Assembly: GCF_028693135.1 (NCBI RefSeq)
Contig: NZ_JAQUVZ010000008.1
Coordinates: 62,001 to 126,000, forward strand
Source: Methanosarcina sp.
GTDB lineage: Archaea; Halobacteriota; Methanosarcinia; Methanosarcinales; Methanosarcinaceae
Direction of reading: 5' to 3'
Length of the DNA stretch: 64,000 nucleotides
Shown here piece after piece: positions 45,700-55,295 of this stretch; position 1 is the stretch's first letter; every line of letters begins with the position of its first letter. The position numbers were made by a program, and so were the translations under genes. The notes under the pieces are model-generated. The model made no database searches. It worked only from the letters and a program-made list of their open reading frames with translations, and was not told the DNA's origin.

Positions 45700-47748
45700 T
45701 TATAAACGTGCTTCGTCTGACCAATAATTAACGTCCTGAGAACTAGCTAGAAACGCACGTGCATCCTCTTCTCTTTTGTTTCGACCAACAATATCCGACA
45801 CATTTGTCAAAAATGCTCTTATTTTGTCTTTCCTGTGTTCTGGAATTGGGTCATAGTGTACTGCTTGATTAAATTCATCTCTTGATTTGTATATATCTAT
45901 CGGTTGTGATTGATCTTTATCCACATGTACATGATCACAGTACATATGGTCCTTACGATTAAATTCCTTTAGATGACCTTTAACAAAACCTTCATTTTGT
46001 GGTCCATTCGCTTCGTTCATCGCATATCTTTGATCATTAGGATCGTTGCATCCAACTGCACTCAAATTTTCCGTGGTGATTCTTACTCGACCACTATCAT
46101 AGTGATAAGTGTGCCCGTGTTCTTCTGACGTTTGCGAAACTCTTGGCGCTCGAACTCGTGACAAATATTTTTCCCTAATATTCGGGTGGTTGTATAGTGC
46201 TAATGAGTGCTCTCTGACCCATCTTTCAGCCGATGTGATGCCAAATACCGTAGTTCTTAAACTTTGTGAAAGTTCGTTCATATTTTCTGCTATTAGGTCA
46301 GCAAACATTCTATCTCGCCATCCACTCGATACGCCAAGATTAATTACTAGACGTTGCTGAACTTCACCGGTTATTCCGCTGCTTCCAATTTCTTCCCGGA
46401 TTTGGCCCATCATATAACGTTTGTTTTTGAGGAAATCTACTGGGTTCTCGAATGCTTCTCTGTCGAATACTTGTTCTGCAAGCTGCGTCACTCTCATACC
46501 ATTTAATGAACTCGTCTCTTTTCTACCTAATGTACTTACCTTCTTCCTATCAGTTTCTGCTATATTCCCAATCATTCCCCCCATCACATCGGCTTCCTGC
46601 TCCAATCCCACATCATCGTTTATTGATATATCCTTCATTTGTAATGTAGGTCTGACCCTCCCTTGTGCCTGCTGCACCACATGCCAGGCCTCATGTGGCA
46701 AATGCTTCTCCTGTCCCGGAGCTACATGAATATTAGTCCCTTGAGTATACGCCAACGCCCCTACTTCAGCAGGTTTATCTGAGTTATAATGCACCCTTAC
46801 ATCGCTCATATCAATTCCAGATAAATTTTCCACGCCAGCCTTGAGGTTATCAGGCATTCCGGTGTTATTTCCCCTCTTTGTCTGAAGTGATTCTTCTTCC
46901 TCTGGAATTTCTTTGCGTTGTATAGTCTCTTTTATCTTACCCTGCAATGGCTCTTCGTCCTCAGGGATTTCTTGACGTTGAATAGTCCCGATCGTTTTTC
47001 CTTGAAGAGGTTCCTCTTCTTCGGGCATTTCCTGCTTTTGAATTAAAGAAACAGCGGAGCAAGAGGGGCATGTTACTTGTCCTGAATTTTGAAATTTACC
47101 TTGGAGCGTTTCTTCTTTCTCTGGAATTTCCTGCCTCTGGACAGTTTCAATCATTTTACCCTGCAATGACTCTTCTTCCTCTGGAATCTCTTGGCGCTGG
47201 ATGGTTCCTATCATTTTTCCTTGAAGAAGTTCCTCTTCTTCTGGTATCTCCTGCCTCTGCAATACAGGGGCTGCGAAACACGAAGAGCAGGCCATTTCAG
47301 GCTTGTTTTCAAACTTGCCTTGAAGAGGTTCTTCTTCCTCTGGAATTTCCTGCCTCTGCATGCATGAAGGACATGTTTCTCCCTCAGGTTCCTTTCCAAA
47401 CACGCCCTGCAATGACTCTTCTTCCTCAGGTATTTCTTGCCGTTGGATGGTTTCAATCATCTTGCCTTGAAGCGGTTCTTCTTCCTCCGGGATTTCCTGT
47501 CTCTGAACTGGTGCCTGTTGAACTGTGGAAGTATTCCCGATACCTGTAAGCAGCATGCCAACTGCCCTGTTTCCAATGGTACGCTGGAGTTGCATTACGT
47601 CAGCATGGGTAAGGGATTTTGGATTGATTTTTGCACGCTGGATGATAGAAAAAGGATTTGATACAGGCGTCTGGCTTGCGGGGGTTGATTGCTTTTGAAA
47701 AGTAGGGTCCGGTTTTTTGGATTGCTGGATTTGCTGGTGCTCGGGCAT
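45700..47748 (-). CDS. DUF4157 eCIS effector candidate 2
   Basis: A 682-residue protein, first gene of the cluster. The N-terminus matches effector 1 (SIIQRAKINPKSLTHADVMQL, QRTIGNRAVGMLL). Residues ~75-285: nine QRQEIPEEEEPLQGK-type repeats, three of them extended with CPSC, CSSC or CPSC. Residues ~300-410: DUF4157 with VRVHYNSDKPAEVGALAYTQ, NIHVAPGQEKHLPHEAWHVVQQ (HExxH near 351). The C-terminal ~260 residues (VFDREAFENPVDFLKNKRYM, EEHGHTYHYDSGRVRIT, DHMYCDHVHVDKDQSQPIDI) are unrelated to effector 1 and unrecognised; several His/Asp/Cys residues would suit a hydrolase. No signal peptide. ATG 47748 has AGGGATG upstream. Confidence 0.8.
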   Translation of the reverse strand: MPEHQQIQQSKKPDPTFQKQSTPASQTPVSNPFSIIQRAKINPKSLTHADVMQLQRTIGNRAVGMLLTGIGNTSTVQQAPVQRQEIPEEEEPLQGKMIETIQRQEIPEEEESLQGVFGKEPEGETCPSCMQRQEIPEEEEPLQGKFENKPEMACSSCFAAPVLQRQEIPEEEELLQGKMIGTIQRQEIPEEEESLQGKMIETVQRQEIPEKEETLQGKFQNSGQVTCPSCSAVSLIQKQEMPEEEEPLQGKTIGTIQRQEIPEDEEPLQGKIKETIQRKEIPEEEESLQTKRGNNTGMPDNLKAGVENLSGIDMSDVRVHYNSDKPAEVGALAYTQGTNIHVAPGQEKHLPHEAWHVVQQAQGRVRPTLQMKDISINDDVGLEQEADVMGGMIGNIAETDRKKVSTLGRKETSSLNGMRVTQLAEQVFDREAFENPVDFLKNKRYMMGQIREEIGSSGITGEVQQRLVINLGVSSGWRDRMFADLIAENMNELSQSLRTTVFGITSAERWVREHSLALYNHPNIREKYLSRVRAPRVSQTSEEHGHTYHYDSGRVRITTENLSAVGCNDPNDQRYAMNEANGPQNEGFVKGHLKEFNRKDHMYCDHVHVDKDQSQPIDIYKSRDEFNQAVHYDPIPEHRKDKIRAFLTNVSDIVGRNKREEDARAFLASSQDVNYWSDEARL

Positions 47749-48320
47749 GGGGAACATCCCTGTGAAGATTGAACGGCTGGCTATAGAATACTTCAAAAAT
47801 TAGTGATATATGACTCCTTAACAGTATAATAAGATTTCATATTGGGTAAAATTATTTTGATTTAAAGAAAGAGTCCAGAGATCCCACAACAAGAATGTGA
47901 AGTTTTGGTTAACGTCACAGGTCGTTTTTCCGAGATTGTGCTTGTTTTTCCTGATATATAAATAAAAAGTTATAAAATTTGGACTGTTACTTAGTATTTT
48001 ATATACGGACATACATACTATAACTTGAATTCAATCACTTGAAATATGCCGCTCGAAATCGCCTGATTACATAAATTCCCCAGAAAATTTGTGAGAGAGT
48101 TGATAAGCTTCTCCAAAAATTTTGGTACTTAATATTTCAGTACTTAGGAATGATTCAAATATAATATAGAGGGGTTTTGTTGCCAAGAATGGTTATTGGG
48201 GGAAATGGAACTATAGATCAATTCCCAAACTGAAATTTAGAAGTTATATTTTTATCATTCCTTAGCTATAGTTTCCTGTGTTTCAGCAGAAATTCACAAC
48301 AAGTGGTCGATATTTGAGAG
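47749..48320. other. Divergent promoter region
   Basis: 570 bp between the first eCIS gene (leftward) and the channel gene (rightward). AT-rich with candidate TATA strings (TATATAAATAAAAAG at 47956-47970, TATAATATAGAGG near 48160). A pair TTTTGGTACTTAATATTTCAG / GTACTTAG is a minor repeat. No gene seen. Confidence 0.4.
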
Positions 48321-50486
48321 ATGAATATGACTGCATCGGATAGTTGGGGAAAACCGATAGTTCGTATTGCATTACTACTCTGTGTACTCAGTTTTTTGCT
48401 GATGGTATATGCAGGATATGAGTACAGCAATAATACGGACGACAAAATTCTGGAATGTGCAGGGGAAGAGGCAAACAAAACAGCCTGTAATGCGTCGAAG
48501 AATATCTCCAGTGAACTTAATTCTACGCGCTTGTTTACCACAGGGGTTGCACAGAATCTGAGTTCGGGAAAACTTAACGATTCTACGCTCGATAAATATT
48601 TCCGGGCTGAAATTGAGAAAAATCCAAATATTTTCAGCATTGCCGTTGCATATTCCCCTGACGTCCATAACGGGAATCGGACTGTGATTCATTGCAAAAG
48701 AAACGGTTCGGAACTCGATGTATCTTCTACGCTTCCATACGATTACGCGAATAGCAGTGAAGAAACAGCGGCATGGTACCGCAATCCTATGAAAAGTGGG
48801 TGTGCGGGATGGAATTCGCCTTATTTCGGAATCGCAGACGGCGCATATCAGATCGATTATTCGGCCCCTTTTTATCTTCCGAAATTCAAGAACGGGAGTG
48901 AAGCTGCAGGAGTTGTGTGTGCAAGTTATTTCCTTGAAGGGGTAAGAAAACAGGTAGGGAAACTTAAACTGGGAAAAACGGGTTACGGTTTCGTTCTCTC
49001 TCAGGAAGGAGTGATCATTTCTTATCCTATCCAGGAGTATCTGTTCGGAAACATTCACGAACTGGCAAAAGAAAATGGAGAAAAAAACAGAGACGAAGAC
49101 AAAAATAATCTTCGCCTTATATACGAGAAAATAAGCAAGAACAAAACATACGACTTAACATACGACTTAACAGACGACTCTATAAGAAGTAACAAGACAG
49201 GGAAATCTTCCTGGGTATTTTACGAAAACATCTCTTCTATAAACTGGACTACAAACTGGACCGTGGGGGTTGTCCTTCCCAAGGAAGAAGTTCTGCTGGA
49301 TAAAAAGATAGAGCAGGATTGCTCCGTTATCCGTTTCATCCTCGCAACTTTTGCTTTTTTGTTCTTCCTGTCCGTGCTTTTTGTATCCCTTTACAGGTAT
49401 GATGATAGAATTCTCTGGATGTTAGCACTTATTTTTTCATTCCTCTGCATCCTGGGAATGGGCACCGTCTGGCACCTTACTTTAAGTGAATCCTTGCTTG
49501 AAGATAGGAATGAGGATATTGTTGTCTTCGACATGGCCGACGTTGAAACGGTACTGCTGCACTACGATACGGACCCGAAAGCCCCCAGGGTTCCCACCGG
49601 GATTTTTATCCAGTCCCTTGAGTTTTCGACTGCTAATGACGTCACCATGACCGGGTACGTCTGGCAAAATATTTCAGAGCTGGATGCTAAGATGATTTCT
49701 CCAAGCTTTAGTTTCCCCGAATCAAAAGAAACAATAATTGAAAAAGCCTATGTGAATGAGGACAAAGGTATTATCGGCTGGCGTTTCAAGACTACTCTGC
49801 GCCAGCAATTTGATTATTCCAGATACCCGTTTGATGAGGAAGATGTCTGGATCGAATTCTGGAACAACGCGTCTGAAAAAAGCGTCTTGGTCCCGGACTT
49901 CGGTTCCTATTACAATCTGACTCCGGAAAGCTGTCCAGGCCTGAAAGACTCTCTCGTGCTTGAAGGCTGGAAACCACAAAAAACCTTTTTCAGTTACAGA
50001 GAAAATTCCTATAACACCAATTTCGGGGTAAAAGATTTTAAACACGATAACGTATCCGAACTTTACTTCAACGTTGATGTCAAAAGGGACCTCAAGTCTC
50101 CATTTGTTTCCGACCTGCTGCCCATAATGGTGGTAGCCATCCTTCTGTTTGTGGTGCTTTCGATAACGACCAGGGAAGATAAGAAAAAACAGTTCGGGTT
50201 CAGTTCTTCCGGAGTCCTGGCCTACTGTGCCTCCCTCTTTTTTGTCCTTATCATTTCCCACTCCTCCCTCAGAGCTAAAATTCCAACGGACAGTGTCATC
50301 TATCTTGAATATTTCTACCTTATATTATATCTAGCAATCCTTGCCGTTTCCCTTAATTCTATATTGTTTGCGTCCCACGTGGATATCCCCTTTATTGATG
50401 CAAAAGACAACCTGTACGTGAAGGTGCTGTACTGGCCTATCATCACGGGGGTCCTGTTGTTGATCACGCTCATGAATTTCTATTAA
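48321..50486 (+). CDS. dCache sensor fused to a pentameric ligand-gated ion channel-like protein
   Basis: A 721-residue membrane protein. TM1 at ~14-34; residues ~40-315 an extracellular double-Cache sensor (NIFSIAVAYSP, RTVIHCKRNG, WYRNPMKSGCAGWNSPYFG, LGKTGYGFVLSQEGVIISYP, WTTNWTVGVVLPKEE). Two TMs follow (~335-390). Residues ~400-590 look like a pLGIC ligand-binding domain: GIFIQSLEFSTANDVTMTGYVW, the Pro-loop FDYSRYPFDEEDVWIEF, LEGWKPQKTFFSYREN, FNVDVKRD. Four TMs close the protein (DLLPIMVVAILLFVVLSI; GVLAYCASLFFVLIISHSSL then KIP; YFYLILYLAILAVSL; final LYWPIITGVLLLITLMNFY), fitting M1-M4. Ligand-gated ion conduction at the cell surface is inferred; DUF4436-like proteins with a YPFD motif are the alternative. 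Confidence 0.7.
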   Translation: MNMTASDSWGKPIVRIALLLCVLSFLLMVYAGYEYSNNTDDKILECAGEEANKTACNASKNISSELNSTRLFTTGVAQNLSSGKLNDSTLDKYFRAEIEKNPNIFSIAVAYSPDVHNGNRTVIHCKRNGSELDVSSTLPYDYANSSEETAAWYRNPMKSGCAGWNSPYFGIADGAYQIDYSAPFYLPKFKNGSEAAGVVCASYFLEGVRKQVGKLKLGKTGYGFVLSQEGVIISYPIQEYLFGNIHELAKENGEKNRDEDKNNLRLIYEKISKNKTYDLTYDLTDDSIRSNKTGKSSWVFYENISSINWTTNWTVGVVLPKEEVLLDKKIEQDCSVIRFILATFAFLFFLSVLFVSLYRYDDRILWMLALIFSFLCILGMGTVWHLTLSESLLEDRNEDIVVFDMADVETVLLHYDTDPKAPRVPTGIFIQSLEFSTANDVTMTGYVWQNISELDAKMISPSFSFPESKETIIEKAYVNEDKGIIGWRFKTTLRQQFDYSRYPFDEEDVWIEFWNNASEKSVLVPDFGSYYNLTPESCPGLKDSLVLEGWKPQKTFFSYRENSYNTNFGVKDFKHDNVSELYFNVDVKRDLKSPFVSDLLPIMVVAILLFVVLSITTREDKKKQFGFSSSGVLAYCASLFFVLIISHSSLRAKIPTDSVIYLEYFYLILYLAILAVSLNSILFASHVDIPFIDAKDNLYVKVLYWPIITGVLLLITLMNFY

Positions 50487-51004
50487 CGGGACAATTTTTT
50501 TGGAGGTTAATTCTGTTACCTGGTCCTCGAAGTAATGAGGATTTAATTCTATTTTTATGAATAAGAGTCCTGCAGGCTCGATGGTCCCAGAATAGTGGAT
50601 GCCTGATTGAAAAAAGATGGAAATGGAACGCGAATATAAAAGTAAAGTCAAGCGGCATGTTTCGCAGTCTTGCTTTTACTCTTTATTTACTCTTTATTTA
50701 CTCTTTAGAATCACGGGTATGGAAACACGAAGCTGACAACCAAGCCATTAATCGGTTCAAATGAAGACCTGCAAGAAAATCCGGCAATTCACTCAGCCTT
50801 ATTATTTTTAACAATACTATATATTTTATTTTTATAAGTATACCGGTACTTTATACTATGACGATATTCAATTTTATTAGATTTACGATATTGAGCGCTG
50901 ACGTCATGGCATCAACCGCATAAGTCCTGTATTAAAATGAAATCCATCACCAGGATCAACGTACTTCACGTAATAAATTATAGTATTCTAATGTGGGATC
51001 ATAA
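50487..51004. other. Spacer with CTTTATTTA triplet
   Basis: Three copies of TTACTCTTTA-type units at 50676-50708. The rest is AT-rich promoter DNA for the next gene (TATACTATGACG near 50852). No gene seen. Confidence 0.4.
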
Positions 51005-51616
51005 TTGACGGGAATAGAAGATTCTTTAAATGGTTATTGCAGCAGCTACGAAAAGATTGCTAACGACATTTGTGAAAGCATAGATGAGGGTTTCAACGAA
51101 GGGCTTCGAGAAGGTATTAAACAGGGCTTTATAGAAGGGGTCAAGGAATGCAGGAATACGGGCTTCGATAATATCGAAGTGAAAAAAATGGAAGAGATCC
51201 TCAAATGTGCCTTCAGGACTGCTTCAGACGAAACATGCTCCACGGCTAAGCAGGCGATCAGTAACAGCTACCTGGCAAAAATAGCCCCGTCTTTTAAGCA
51301 GAAAATGGGACAGGCATGTAATAAGGCAGTCGAGGAAATAAAGGATGCTGATTTTGAGCTGGATAAAAAATCTGCCTTTTGCACAAAAAGCTGCGTAGAC
51401 GCTTCGGTTAAAAAGATCACGGTGTGCATTGGGAATGTATGCGGAGATATGAGAAAAAAATTCTCGACAGACGTGACATTCGGGAGCTTTTTCGACCGCC
51501 TGCAGGATGTGTTCAACAGTGAACTGGAAAAGAATCTGAAAGCGTGTGAGGAAAGGATCTGCAAAGAGATTGATAGTAAAGTCAACAACAAGCGGTTAGA
51601 TCATGAGCGACATTAA
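51005..51616 (+). CDS. Cys-rich helical protein of unknown function
   Basis: A 203-residue soluble, highly charged, predicted all-helical protein with about 13 cysteines scattered as single residues or pairs (GYCSSYE, DICESID, ECRNTG, FCTKSCVDA, VCIGNVCGD, ACEERICKE). A segment 'GFNEGLREGIKQGFIEGVKE' has an eleven-residue-like periodicity. No signal peptide or known family recognised. TTG 51005 with GGGAT upstream is the start. It overlaps the following large gene by 14 bp, so both are co-translated; the next protein's first ~115 residues are also predicted cytoplasmic and helical, suggesting the two may bind. Confidence 0.6.
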   Translation: MTGIEDSLNGYCSSYEKIANDICESIDEGFNEGLREGIKQGFIEGVKECRNTGFDNIEVKKMEEILKCAFRTASDETCSTAKQAISNSYLAKIAPSFKQKMGQACNKAVEEIKDADFELDKKSAFCTKSCVDASVKKITVCIGNVCGDMRKKFSTDVTFGSFFDRLQDVFNSELEKNLKACEERICKEIDSKVNNKRLDHERH

Positions 51617-54600
51617 GCAGGATGTAAAGGCTATTGTAAAGGTTTTCATCCAGATGTTTGTCAGCATCGTAGTCAAGGAATCGACTAAAAAGCTGATCAA
51701 AAGCCTTACACAAATACAAAAAAAGCTACTCGAAGCCAAGATTAAAAATATGTCGGATGATCAGCTTGAACAATATTTTGATAACAATCCCTACTTCAAG
51801 AATTCACTGGAAAATACTATAAAATCGGTAAAAGGTAGTCCGTCAGCAAAGGGATCAGGATCTTTTCGGGAAAAATTACAGTCGATTTATGAGACCACAT
51901 TTACTGAGAACTTGTTAAAGATCTTAATCTGGCCGACTCCTAAAAAGATCCTTACATGCATGATATGTATAGCATTATTGGCCATAATTGCTATTTCCAT
52001 GCCAGGCAATGAAAAACCTGTTGCAAACTTCAGCAGCAACGCTACTGGGCTTTCTGTGCAGTTTACAGACCTCTCACAAAATGCAAAAGGATGGTACTGG
52101 GATTTTGGAGACGGAAAATATTCAACCGATCGAAATCTTACGCATAATTACTCTGCAGCAGGAAACTATACCGTTTCCCTGACTGTAAACAATATAATCC
52201 GTAAAAATTCAACATTTGCCATAATAACATTTCCAGAACCACCAGATGAGCCTTCAGTAACGGCATCTCATGTTTATGCATATATTACGAACACTGGCAG
52301 CAATACTGTCTCTGTAATTGACACAACTACAAACAATGTTACAGCCACGGTACCTGTAGGAAACAGCCCTTATGGAGTTGCAGTCAACCCTGATGGAACA
52401 AAAGTATACGTTACTAACTCAGGCAACGAGTCCGATAACTCCAGCAATGTTTATGTCATTAACACCACAAACAACTTTCCTATAGACACCGCAAACAACT
52501 CTTCTATAGGCATGATAAATGTAGGAATTTGGCCTGTTGGAGTTTCAGTGAATAATAATGTTTCTGTTAATGTTTCTGTAATTGACACAACCACAAACAA
52601 CGCTACTAACACGGTAGATGTAGGTAAAGGTCCCTGGGGAGTTGCAGTTAACCCGGCCGAAAAAAAGGTATATGTGGCAAACTCAGGCAGTAATAATGTC
52701 GCTGTAATTGACACAGCCACAAACAATGTCACAGCCACTACGCCTGTAGGGAAAAGTCCTTATGGAGTTGCAGTTACCCCGGATGGAACAAAGGTATATG
52801 TTACAAACTCAGGCAGTAATAACGTCTCTGTAATTGATACGGCAGCAAACAATGTTACAGCAACGGTGAATGTAGGTAAAGGTCCCTGGGGAGTTGCAGT
52901 CAACCCGGATGGAACAAAGGTATATGTGGCGAATTACAACAGCAATAATGTCTCGGTAATTGACACTGTAAATAACTCTCTTATAGACGCAGTGAACGTA
53001 GGAAGTAGTCCTTACGGAATTGCAGCTACCCCTGATGGAACAAAGGTATATGTGACAAACTACAACAGCAACAATGTCTCTGTAATTGACACAGCCACAA
53101 ACAATGTTACAGTAACGATGAATGTAGGAGAAAATCCGAAGGGAGTTGAAGTAACTCCGGATGGGACAAAGGTATATGTGGTAAACTCAGGCAGCAATAA
53201 TGTTTCTGTAATTGACACAGCCACTAACAATGTTACAGCCACAGTGAATGTAGGAAAACTCCCTGCTGCCTTTGGTAAGTTCATAGGTTCATTCCCGGCA
53301 CAACCAGTACTTCCTGTTGCAAACTTTAGCACTGTTACCTCAGGAAATGCACCACTGAAAGTTAGTTTTACTGACAGAAGCACAGGAAACCCTACAGAGT
53401 GGAACTGGACCTTCGGAGATGGGACCAGTTCAGCAGTCCAAACCCCTGTACACATATACTCTTTAGCAGGAAATTACAATGTAACGCTTACAGTAAGTAA
53501 TGCAAACGGTACAGCTTCAAAAACTGATTTAATAACTGTTCTTCCCACTAAGCCTGATCCTGAACCTTCCAAGCCCGATCCTAAACCTTTTGAGCCGGTA
53601 CTTCCTGTTGCAAACTTTAGCAATGTTACCTCAGAAAAAGACCCATCAAATGTCAGTTTTACTGACAGAAGCACAGGAAACCCTACAGAGTGGAACTGGG
53701 ACTTCGGAGACGGAACTAATTCAACAGTCCAGAACCCTGTACACACATACAACCCTAAACCCACATACCCTTCACCAACACAAAATTACAACGTAACGCT
53801 TACGGTAAGTAATACAAAGGGCAAATCTTCAAAAACCGGTTTAATAACTATTCCTCCCGATACTATCCCTCCCGATACTGTTCAGATCCCAATAGTACTT
53901 CCTGTTGCCAACTTTAGTAGCAATGTCACTGGAAGTTATGCTCCTCTCTCAGCCCAGTTTACAGACTTATCGAAAAATGCAACAGGTTGGGACTGGAACT
54001 TTGGTGACGGTAATACTTCAACTGAGCAGAATCCGGTGAACACTTACTTTGCAGCGGGAAACTATACTGTTTTCCTGAAAGCAACCAATGTAAATGGTAC
54101 AAATTCAACATCTGCCATAATCAATGTCCTAAAAGCTGCTCCTACAATTGCCTGGGATAACCCTGCTGACATAATCTATGGAACAGCATTGAGTAGTACT
54201 CAGTTAAATGCTGCTGCATCGTATAATGGAAATGTAGTGTCTGGAACTTTCATTTATAATCCACCAGCAGGAACTGTACTAAGTGCAGGCACACAAATAC
54301 TGCATGTTGATTTCACCCCTACAGATACTACAAACTACAATACAGCTTCAATCGATGTTACAATCAATGTCCTTAAAGACCCGGAGCTATATGCATATAT
54401 TACGAACTACGGCAACTCCAGTGTCTCTATAATTAACATAACTACAAACACTGTTGTAGAAACGGTGAATGTAGGAATTCATCCCTGGGGAGTCGCAGTT
54501 GATCCTGCAGGAACGACGGTATATGTAGCAAACCACGGCAGCAATAATGTTTCTGTAATTAACACTGCCACAAACAAGATTATAGCTACGGTACCTGTAG

Positions 54601-55286
54601 GAAGAGGTCCTAAAGGAATTGCAGTGAACTCAGCAGGAATAAAGGTATATGTGACAAACCACGGCAGCGGCAATGTCTCTGTAATTGATACGGCAACAAA
54701 CAATGTTACAGCCACGGTGAATGTAGGTAAAGGTCCCTGGGGGATTGCAGTCACTCCAGATGGAACAAAGATGTATGTGACAAACTCAGGCAGCAACAAT
54801 GTCTCTGTAATTGACACATCTACTAACATTGTTACGGCCACAGTCAATGTAGGGGTTAATCCTCAGGGAATTGCAGTCAGCCCTGATGGAACAAGGGTAT
54901 ATGTGGCAAACTCAGGCAGTGATAATGTCTCTGTGATTGACACAGCCACAAACAATGTTACAGCCACAGTGAATGTAGGAATAGGAAGCTACTCTCGAGG
55001 AGTTGCAGTTAATCCTGCAGGAACAAAGGTATATGTGACAAACTACGGCAGCGGCAAGGTATCTGTAATTGACACAGCCACAAACAATGTTACAGCCACA
55101 GTGAATGTAGGTAAAGGTCCCTGGGGAGTTGCATTCAACCCGGATGGAACAAAGGTATATGTGACAAACTACAACATTAATAATATCTCTGTAATTGATA
55201 CAGCAACGAACAATGTTACAGCCACTGTGCCTGCAGGGAAAAGTCCTATCGCCTTTGGTCAGTTTATAGGCACTCTCCAGAACTGA
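51603..55286 (+). CDS. Membrane-anchored surface protein with YVTN propellers and PKD domains
   Basis: A 1227-residue protein. Residues 1-115 are cytoplasmic and helical; TM at ~116-134 (ILTCMICIALLAIIAISM); the rest is extracellular. Order: PKD (~139-215, GWYWDFGDGKYSTD), YVTN propeller (~222-560; units of ~42 residues with PYGVAVNPDGTKVYVTNSGS), PKD (~563-640), PKD (~660-745), PKD (~760-840), an Ig-like 'TIAWDNPADIIYGTALSSTQLN' domain (~845-925), and a second YVTN propeller (~926-1227). Many NxS/T sequons. These are classical Methanosarcina S-layer-associated adhesion modules. Long DNA repeats make it prone to recombination. A further PKD remnant lies past the stop. Confidence 0.9.
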   Translation: MSDIKQDVKAIVKVFIQMFVSIVVKESTKKLIKSLTQIQKKLLEAKIKNMSDDQLEQYFDNNPYFKNSLENTIKSVKGSPSAKGSGSFREKLQSIYETTFTENLLKILIWPTPKKILTCMICIALLAIIAISMPGNEKPVANFSSNATGLSVQFTDLSQNAKGWYWDFGDGKYSTDRNLTHNYSAAGNYTVSLTVNNIIRKNSTFAIITFPEPPDEPSVTASHVYAYITNTGSNTVSVIDTTTNNVTATVPVGNSPYGVAVNPDGTKVYVTNSGNESDNSSNVYVINTTNNFPIDTANNSSIGMINVGIWPVGVSVNNNVSVNVSVIDTTTNNATNTVDVGKGPWGVAVNPAEKKVYVANSGSNNVAVIDTATNNVTATTPVGKSPYGVAVTPDGTKVYVTNSGSNNVSVIDTAANNVTATVNVGKGPWGVAVNPDGTKVYVANYNSNNVSVIDTVNNSLIDAVNVGSSPYGIAATPDGTKVYVTNYNSNNVSVIDTATNNVTVTMNVGENPKGVEVTPDGTKVYVVNSGSNNVSVIDTATNNVTATVNVGKLPAAFGKFIGSFPAQPVLPVANFSTVTSGNAPLKVSFTDRSTGNPTEWNWTFGDGTSSAVQTPVHIYSLAGNYNVTLTVSNANGTASKTDLITVLPTKPDPEPSKPDPKPFEPVLPVANFSNVTSEKDPSNVSFTDRSTGNPTEWNWDFGDGTNSTVQNPVHTYNPKPTYPSPTQNYNVTLTVSNTKGKSSKTGLITIPPDTIPPDTVQIPIVLPVANFSSNVTGSYAPLSAQFTDLSKNATGWDWNFGDGNTSTEQNPVNTYFAAGNYTVFLKATNVNGTNSTSAIINVLKAAPTIAWDNPADIIYGTALSSTQLNAAASYNGNVVSGTFIYNPPAGTVLSAGTQILHVDFTPTDTTNYNTASIDVTINVLKDPELYAYITNYGNSSVSIINITTNTVVETVNVGIHPWGVAVDPAGTTVYVANHGSNNVSVINTATNKIIATVPVGRGPKGIAVNSAGIKVYVTNHGSGNVSVIDTATNNVTATVNVGKGPWGIAVTPDGTKMYVTNSGSNNVSVIDTSTNIVTATVNVGVNPQGIAVSPDGTRVYVANSGSDNVSVIDTATNNVTATVNVGIGSYSRGVAVNPAGTKVYVTNYGSGKVSVIDTATNNVTATVNVGKGPWGVAFNPDGTKVYVTNYNINNISVIDTATNNVTATVPAGKSPIAFGQFIGTLQN

Positions 55287-55295
55287 ACCATTACA

